A stretch of 39,670 nucleotides of DNA from contig CAMCFM010000001.1 of the NCBI GenBank assembly GCA_945874095.1, forward strand, positions 1-39,670, given 5' to 3'. The position numbers and the translations under genes were made by a program. Below, piece after piece: positions 35,301 to 39,670 of this stretch. The notes under the pieces were generated by a model. That model was not told where the DNA came from. It saw nothing but the letters and a program-made list of their open reading frames with translations, and ran no database searches. How positions within the stretch are numbered: the stretch's first letter is position 1; every line of letters begins with the position of its first letter. The DNA comes from Candidatus Kuenenia stuttgartensis. GTDB taxonomy: Bacteria > Planctomycetota > Planctomycetia > Isosphaerales > Isosphaeraceae.

Positions 35301-37965
35301 CGCCTGCACCGCCACGGTTTGGCCTTTGCCCGCCAATAGCCCTGCGGCTCTCAAGCCCGGGCCGTCGCTGGCTGATCAGGAACGCGTTTGCCGTGAACTG
35401 GAATCGACCTCGGGCAGTTTCCAGCGGTTGCGGTTGGTGATGGATACCTGGTGCAGTCTCTGGTTCTGGCCTCTGGAAAGTGTGGCTGATCTCCCCTCAC
35501 GCGATGGATTTCTGGCCTCGGCCCGGTTGCTGCTTTCGGGCGAGCGGCCAGACAAAGCCTGGGTGGGCATGCTCACCGCCCGACTCGGCTTTGAAGTGAA
35601 TGTGCTGCTGCAGGCCGCAGTTGATGGTGAAGTTCCCGATACCGAGTTAATGGCCAGTGCTTTGCCTTGGTTTACAGTTGCGGAGACGATTCGAACCGAG
35701 CAGCATTTTCATCATTGGGAGTTGGTGTTTGTTGAAACTTTGGGAGAAACATCGAATAGAGGTGGTTTTGACTTGTTAGTAGGGAACCCGCCATGGATTA
35801 AGTCAATTTGGTCAGACCCAAGTGTACTTTGCGAGCTTTCACCACAGCTAGGAGTTCGCCAAGTTCGAAGCGCTGAATTTAACAAGCACCGCCTTAGCCT
35901 TCTGCAAAGCTGGATTGCGAAGCAATTCTACTCAAATGAATTCCGCGTATCAGATGGGGCTAGTGCAGTTCTAAAGAATAATCGGCTTTACTACGAATTA
36001 GCAGGCATTCAGACGAATATCTACCGCAATTTCATAGTTCGATCTTGGCAGTTGGCATCGACCGATGGAATCATCAGCTTACTTCACCCTGAAGGAGCGT
36101 ACGACGATGCTCGAGGCGGAAAATTCCGATCTAAAATCTATCCTAGGCTGGTCGCTCACTACCACTTCAAGAATGAACTTCAACTGTTCTCAGATGTACA
36201 TCACGAAACCGATTACAGCATAAATATTTACAAGGGCTACTCATCCACTCCTAAATTCTCGCACATGTCAACCGTTTATCATCCAAAGACGATTAACGCC
36301 AGTCGACAACATTCCGATATTACTGCTTCCGTTCCAGGAATAAAAAATGATGAAAACGAATGGAATATTACACCACACAGCGAGCGTTTTTTAAATGTAG
36401 AAGAGAAGGAGCTCGAGCTGTTTTGTTCATTATTGGAAGACTTCGGGACACCGGTCCTTGAAACTCGGCTACCGCAGATTCACGCAAAAAGTCTAATGAA
36501 GATAGTTTCCAAGATAGTTGAAACGCCGCGTCGGCTTATTGACATGGATGGTGAATATATTGCGACCCAGCTTTTTCATGAGGCGAACTCTCAACGTGAC
36601 GGCCTGATAACACGCCAAGATCGACCGTCATTTCACCCTACCAGTACCCAAGAATGGATTATCACTGGTCCGCAATTCTTTGTTGGCACGCCTTTCAATC
36701 GAAAGTCGCGAACCAACTGCACCCATAACAACGCATATGATGACGTTGACTTAACCGATATCTTGAAAGATTTCTTGCCACAATCGGTTTACCGACCTGG
36801 TAATTCGGCTGGAGACACTGCAGGTTACGATACTCGTGTTCCTAGTTCGGCAGACGGACAAACCAAGACAACCGACAAATACCGATATATTAATCGAGAA
36901 ATGATTAGTTCTGGGCTTGAGCGAACTCTTGTTCCAGCCATTATTCCGCCACGGGTGACACACATTGATACAGTGTTTTCAGTTGACTTTAAATGTTACA
37001 GACAAATGGCGCTCTTTACAGCTAGCTGTTCGTCTATTTGTGTTGATTTTCTGGTGAAGTTGACCGGAAAAGGGCACTGCAAACACGACATCGTAGGGAC
37101 ATTACCAATTATTGAAACTAGACACTCGCAGGCACTTATAAGACGATCACTAAGGTTGAACTGTGTGTCAACCTCATATTCAAATTTGTGGACTGCTTTA
37201 TTGGACCAAGAACTAGTCGCCGATGATTGGATATCGAACGACTATCGGTTAGTGCAGGAATATGAATGTACGTGGCGCGAATTAAACGCATCGGAATGGT
37301 TTTGGAAATCGCCGGTGAGGACCGATTTCTCTCGCCGTCAAGCACTACTGGAGGTTGACGCGTTAGTTGCAATGGCATTAGGGCTAACGCTCGAAGAACT
37401 TCTAACAATCTACCGCGTCCAGTTCCCCGTGATGCGGATGTACGAACTGGCTGACGAGTTTGACGCCCGAGGTCGGCGGCTTCGCAACACAACCCGCAAG
37501 GATCAAGGCGGCACGCAGTTCCGCACGGCCCGTGAAGTCGTCGCAACACATTTCCCCGAAGCCTACAAAGTCCGTCCCGCCGAAGCGGCTCTCAGCACTG
37601 ACTGGCCTTTTGCCGAAGAAACCTCGATTCCGGTGGCCGAAGCCGAGCGAGTTCCAAACATCCCCGAATTCGCCTCCATCCACCGCTTTGTGGCCGCCAC
37701 ACAAAACCCGGAAGTTGACCCAAACGCCGGAGAGGACGGCCCACCCTCCGGCGCATTCACCGCCGAACGACTCGCCCAGCTACAAGATGTATACGGTGCT
37801 GGCCGAGTCCCCCTGATGCTGGATGTAAGCTGGGAAATCGACGACGGCCTCCAAACCGTCACCAAAACCTTCTACCCACCCTTCACCAAAGTCGACCGCG
37901 AAGCCGACTATGCCAGGGCGTGGGACGTGTTTGAAGAACGATATGGAAAAGGAGAGCAAGTATGA
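32329..37965 (+). CDS. Large Eco57I-like N6-adenine DNA methyltransferase, DISARM DrmMI-like
   Basis: 1,878 residues. The ATG overlaps the TGA of the helicase gene (shared A). Methylase motifs: SAM-binding CEPAMGSGAFLNEAAEQL near residue 600, GVDLNETAVELGQLSLWL near 695, and catalytic FDLLVGNPPW near 1150. The 590-residue N-terminal part is of unknown fold; I could not find a certain nuclease motif in it. Residues about 1155-1690 probably contain the target-recognition region. The C-terminus (from about 1690) returns to conserved text ending TVTKTFYPPFTKVDREADYA. GC content drops markedly between about 35690 and 37400 and rises again afterwards. It should methylate host DNA for self-recognition; a fused restriction function cannot be excluded. 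Confidence 0.85.
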   Translation: MPLDTCVTNVGEYYSSHYLDSFFAKDVKELVAKWYEQGSEGPPRRLQNLSQYYFRAKTQVLDEEEPIRRRFSGDEALAWHSRLLQALGYSDLQAFDHPVEGGDTFVPVLGRVNRYNQPWLVVCETHFCLPEASLKEGMPSEDPLGMEPFIDQLTTRSDHDLCTGDWSRCVGRVFTEEDAPRWIILLAGSQLLLLDRNTFAQGRFLAFDLDDAFGRKEKETFNHIAAFLSAESLCPDGESDEVLLDKLEEQSHKFAHGVTENLQFAVREAIELLVNEWARDRTEREKRPLLRISREELKANGQNLRVNLPELDDRNYKITAEHLRREALTFVYRLLFCFYAEARGGELEILPVDDTIYRLGYSLESLRDLELVPLTEATSSGTYFHQHLKHLFRIIHNGFHPGDHSGQEIQSRLLLNNEMVRAFEVRPLTATLFSPDATPLLNRAELSNRCLQKVIHYLSLSKDDRSRTVGRVNYAELGINQLGAVYEGLLSYKGMFADQDLIHVKPKDKDFGDKKTPTWFVPRERMEEFERDEVERLTDGMPRIYRKGEFILHLNGIDREQSASYYTPEVLTKCLVEEALRELLKDYTPDDADKILHLKICEPAMGSGAFLNEAAEQLAIRYLELKQKQLQERYPDGEVPLADLPLVHQEKLGTLATNPPDFAFATVPTSIEPARFGDELRRVKHYIATNNIYGVDLNETAVELGQLSLWLGSIHRLLVKEGDNGGRDIYKSGATPWFGLRLRCGNSLIGARRSVWTAEQLKRGEHAWDSKLIQQVQSDIEALQANASLETIALYRKETIDLACKIKWADLAKDAEQCRAQVVRFCECARERNTTGMIPEEKSLYENQQTTWKWVGNQKDQDALLALFDLLPKGRIRTVERISFEIFQTLGEQHADFKAGLPRLLKPGTARGSDEVYHFLVFDPEMVPTRSDSLMKSFWKADCASAADWVKKQVTPKWKNDEIAEALAVCGLIDAHWRNYAQQRAEALAATACTATVWPLPANSPAALKPGPSLADQERVCRELESTSGSFQRLRLVMDTWCSLWFWPLESVADLPSRDGFLASARLLLSGERPDKAWVGMLTARLGFEVNVLLQAAVDGEVPDTELMASALPWFTVAETIRTEQHFHHWELVFVETLGETSNRGGFDLLVGNPPWIKSIWSDPSVLCELSPQLGVRQVRSAEFNKHRLSLLQSWIAKQFYSNEFRVSDGASAVLKNNRLYYELAGIQTNIYRNFIVRSWQLASTDGIISLLHPEGAYDDARGGKFRSKIYPRLVAHYHFKNELQLFSDVHHETDYSINIYKGYSSTPKFSHMSTVYHPKTINASRQHSDITASVPGIKNDENEWNITPHSERFLNVEEKELELFCSLLEDFGTPVLETRLPQIHAKSLMKIVSKIVETPRRLIDMDGEYIATQLFHEANSQRDGLITRQDRPSFHPTSTQEWIITGPQFFVGTPFNRKSRTNCTHNNAYDDVDLTDILKDFLPQSVYRPGNSAGDTAGYDTRVPSSADGQTKTTDKYRYINREMISSGLERTLVPAIIPPRVTHIDTVFSVDFKCYRQMALFTASCSSICVDFLVKLTGKGHCKHDIVGTLPIIETRHSQALIRRSLRLNCVSTSYSNLWTALLDQELVADDWISNDYRLVQEYECTWRELNASEWFWKSPVRTDFSRRQALLEVDALVAMALGLTLEELLTIYRVQFPVMRMYELADEFDARGRRLRNTTRKDQGGTQFRTAREVVATHFPEAYKVRPAEAALSTDWPFAEETSIPVAEAERVPNIPEFASIHRFVAATQNPEVDPNAGEDGPPSGAFTAERLAQLQDVYGAGRVPLMLDVSWEIDDGLQTVTKTFYPPFTKVDREADYARAWDVFEERYGKGEQV
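37833..37955 (+). repeat. Methylase 3' end, first copy of a duplicated segment
   Basis: About 120 bases encoding the last 40 residues (WEIDDGLQTVTKTFYPPFTK and onward) recur at about 39385-39508 with roughly ten substitutions. The two copies flank the DUF429 gene. Confidence 0.8.
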
Positions 37966-39215
37966 CTCAGTTTGCTGGTATTGATGTCGGTCAAGACCAT
38001 ACCTACAGTTGCGTACTCGATATTGAATCGAGAACATTTCACTATCCCGAACAACAGCTAAGCCTATCAGCAACCATCTCATGGCTTCAGTCTTTCAAAA
38101 AGCTGAAGGGAGCATGCATCGATGGGCCACCAAACCCCAATACGGGAGCTTTGGCACAAAGGTTACCACTCCAAACAATTCATAATACGGATCGACGTCT
38201 CACTGAATTTCAAATTGGTATCGGTGGTTGCTATTCCACGCGTGCGATTCCGCCACAGCAAGGAGCCAGCAACTATTGGATGCAAAGTGCGTTCGATCTC
38301 TTTCACCATATTGAAGCCAATTTCGAATGGGGTATTGACAAGGGTGGTGCGAATGGACAGCTGATCGAGACGCATCCAACATACGCCTTCAAGGCGCTCC
38401 TCGGTTGCAATCGGAATGAGATCGACGGGATCCAGCGACTTAGGCTCGATCCGCAGTCGACTCTGCGACGAAAGCATTCATGGGAAGGTCGGGCACAACG
38501 GATCGAATTGCTCACTGCATTGTGTGGCGAAATTGGTTTGGAGGTTCCCGATAACATTCTCCAAAAATGGAACCAACGTATTGATTGGGTGGATGCCGCA
38601 ATTTGTGCGTTCATGTCGTATTGGCACCATGCAATTCGTCAGCAATTAGAATCTCCGGGCGATCCGGTAGAGGGCGCGATCTATTTACGTATTCCTCAAA
38701 AACCACACGCTGTCAACGCACATGATGTCGGGGCAATTAGAGTCGACCGAGGCCCGCTGCGAACAGCCGTTCCAGTGCTTCCGCTGGATGGCATTCCAAC
38801 CCCAGCGAACGCAATCATACTTCGGCTCGGTGACACCGCCCAACTAACTCAATTAGACACGATTGACACCTTACTTTCTTCAGATGATCTTGAAGAATTT
38901 TGGTTTCCCTGTGGCAGTAACGCCAACTTCAATTTGTCTAAAAATCTGAACTTGTTGGGAGGACGGTTGTATCTTTCCTGGGGTGGAAATCTGCGTGTAA
39001 GATTGAGGATCAGCGACTTTCGTAAGGGCGATAACCCTTTACCATATCCGGGCGACTCGAAAAACCCGTGGCCTATGACAGAGTGCCTTTCTTGGTTGCG
39101 AATTAGCGAGGCCACTGAAATCCTTACTGACCAGTTTCGCGTAAAACAATCCGGCGTATGGACTCGTGGATTCGGTGCAGGGCAAACTGCACTATTGTGG
39201 GCGGTGGTTCCTTGA
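37962..39215 (+). CDS. DUF429-like (RNase H-fold) protein, last gene of the operon seen
   Basis: 417 residues; its ATG overlaps the methylase TGA by four bases (ATGA), so it belongs to the operon. Residues 1-220 follow the DUF429 plan: FAGIDVGQDHTYSCVLDIES (first Asp), GACIDGPPNPNTG, LIETHPTYAFKALLG (Glu), and WVDAAICAFMSYWHH (late Asp), an RNase H-like set of acidic residues suited to metal-dependent nucleic acid cleavage. DUF429 proteins are predicted nucleases, but activity has not been shown for this one. Residues about 230-417 form an extension I do not recognise (LRIPQKPHAVNAHDVGAIRV, WGGNLRVRLRISDF). Base composition is more AT-rich than the methylase end on either side, pointing to insertion. 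Confidence 0.75.
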   Translation: MTQFAGIDVGQDHTYSCVLDIESRTFHYPEQQLSLSATISWLQSFKKLKGACIDGPPNPNTGALAQRLPLQTIHNTDRRLTEFQIGIGGCYSTRAIPPQQGASNYWMQSAFDLFHHIEANFEWGIDKGGANGQLIETHPTYAFKALLGCNRNEIDGIQRLRLDPQSTLRRKHSWEGRAQRIELLTALCGEIGLEVPDNILQKWNQRIDWVDAAICAFMSYWHHAIRQQLESPGDPVEGAIYLRIPQKPHAVNAHDVGAIRVDRGPLRTAVPVLPLDGIPTPANAIILRLGDTAQLTQLDTIDTLLSSDDLEEFWFPCGSNANFNLSKNLNLLGGRLYLSWGGNLRVRLRISDFRKGDNPLPYPGDSKNPWPMTECLSWLRISEATEILTDQFRVKQSGVWTRGFGAGQTALLWAVVP

Positions 39216-39235
39216 AATGGAGAGAACGATTGACC

Positions 39236-39553
39236 ATGCTTCAAGCACACCTGACCGAGAACATGCCTACACAGGATTGTATCTCCAATCGAATTTCAGC
39301 TTCCGCCGACTTCACCAACACCCGTACCCAGTATCTCCAGCTAGTCTATGGCTCAGTTCGCGTAGGTCTGAAGCTGGACGTAACCTGGGCGATCGACGAC
39401 GGCCTTCAAACCGTCACCAAGACCTTCGACCCACCCTTCACCAAAGTCGACCGCGAAGCCGACTATGCCCGTGCCTGGGAGGTGTTTGAAGAGCGTTACG
39501 GTGGAACTGTTTCAACCGTTCAGGAAAGTGAAGAAAAGGATTCCAATCCGTGA
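39236..39553 (+). pseudogene. Detached methylase C-terminus (duplicate)
   Basis: 105 codons from ATG 39236 (GGAGAGAA upstream). The second half, YLQLVYGSVRVGLKLDVTW and AIDDGLQTVTKTFDPPFTKV through AWEVFEERYGG, copies the C-terminal 65 residues of the large methylase. The first 40 residues (MLQAHLTENMPTQDC...) match nothing I recognise. It may be the scar left when DUF429 was inserted, or the remnant of a second, tandem methylase. A tiny expressed protein is possible, since it has a start site and follows the operon. Confidence 0.65.
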
Positions 39554-39670
39554 CAGGTCTCCTGTAGAATTGGTTCGAGTCGCGGAATAGAGATCTCCCA
39601 ACTTCCACCAAACTCGGTCTGTGATGCTGTCTCAGATGCGATCGGGATCAATGTTTAAGAACAGAGAGAG
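39554..39670. other. Sequence after the operon, cut by window end
   Basis: I see no gene start or terminator in these 117 bases. In class 1 DISARM the genes drmA, drmB and drmC would be expected next on this strand. Confidence 0.4.

Overview
The window looks like a planctomycete (Planctomycetota) chromosome segment. The evidence is six genes with C-terminal PEP-CTERM sorting signals (VPEPSTYALAAIAS... followed by RRRK), two DUF1559 pseudopilin-like genes with the FTLIELLVVIAIISVLISLL start, RHS and Hanks-kinase debris, and many short palindromic intergenic repeats. I cannot name the genus.

Region 1-8.7 kb (+ strand): six PEP-CTERM surface proteins (one cut by the window edge), several reusing almost the same DNA for signal peptide and sorting tail around unrelated middles, plus one alkaline-phosphatase-superfamily/TPR protein in their midst. 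Most are closed by hairpin terminators. Region 8.7-11.2 kb: a graveyard of an IS630 fragment, a response-regulator pseudogene with an in-frame stop, REP-like repeats, and a broken IS3 element.

Region 11.2-25.0 kb (- strand): a long co-directional metal/tetrapyrrole block. From upstream to downstream it holds a small secreted Cys-rich protein with a clear sigma70-type promoter, two overlapping ZigA/YciC-type CobW GTPases, a DUF1559 protein, a secreted protein of unknown function, a second DUF1559 protein, and a four-gene overlapping set: multi-TM protein, MotA/TolQ/ExbB channel, DUF2149 protein, and a 1,622-residue membrane-anchored CobN-like chelatase. The last four match the HmuT-HmuU-HmuV-HmuS gene content of the hmu haem-uptake operon of Bacteroidota, so I read this as a planctomycete haem or metallo-tetrapyrrole handling locus, driven by a proton channel and placed beside zinc-economy GTPases.

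Region 25.0-28.9 kb: an SRPBCC gene with a premature stop, a 191-bp element with 17-bp perfect inverted ends, an RHS fragment, an intact msrA flanked by a repeated short motif, a Ser/Thr kinase remnant, and an internally deleted ISL3 element that still has matching ends.

Region 28.9-39.7 kb (+ strand): a probable anti-phage operon. A YkvA/DUF1232-like protein, a DrmD-like SNF2/RapA-type helicase, and an 1,878-residue Eco57I-like adenine methyltransferase (DrmMI-like) overlap end to start. A DUF429 RNase-H-fold protein then overlaps the methylase stop by 4 bp, and a duplicated copy of the methylase C-terminus follows it. The first pair resembles class 1 DISARM, but the DUF429 gene and the flanking duplication are not part of the described set. 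The methylase also carries an AT-richer internal block consistent with specificity-domain exchange. The rest of the operon, if any, lies beyond the right edge.
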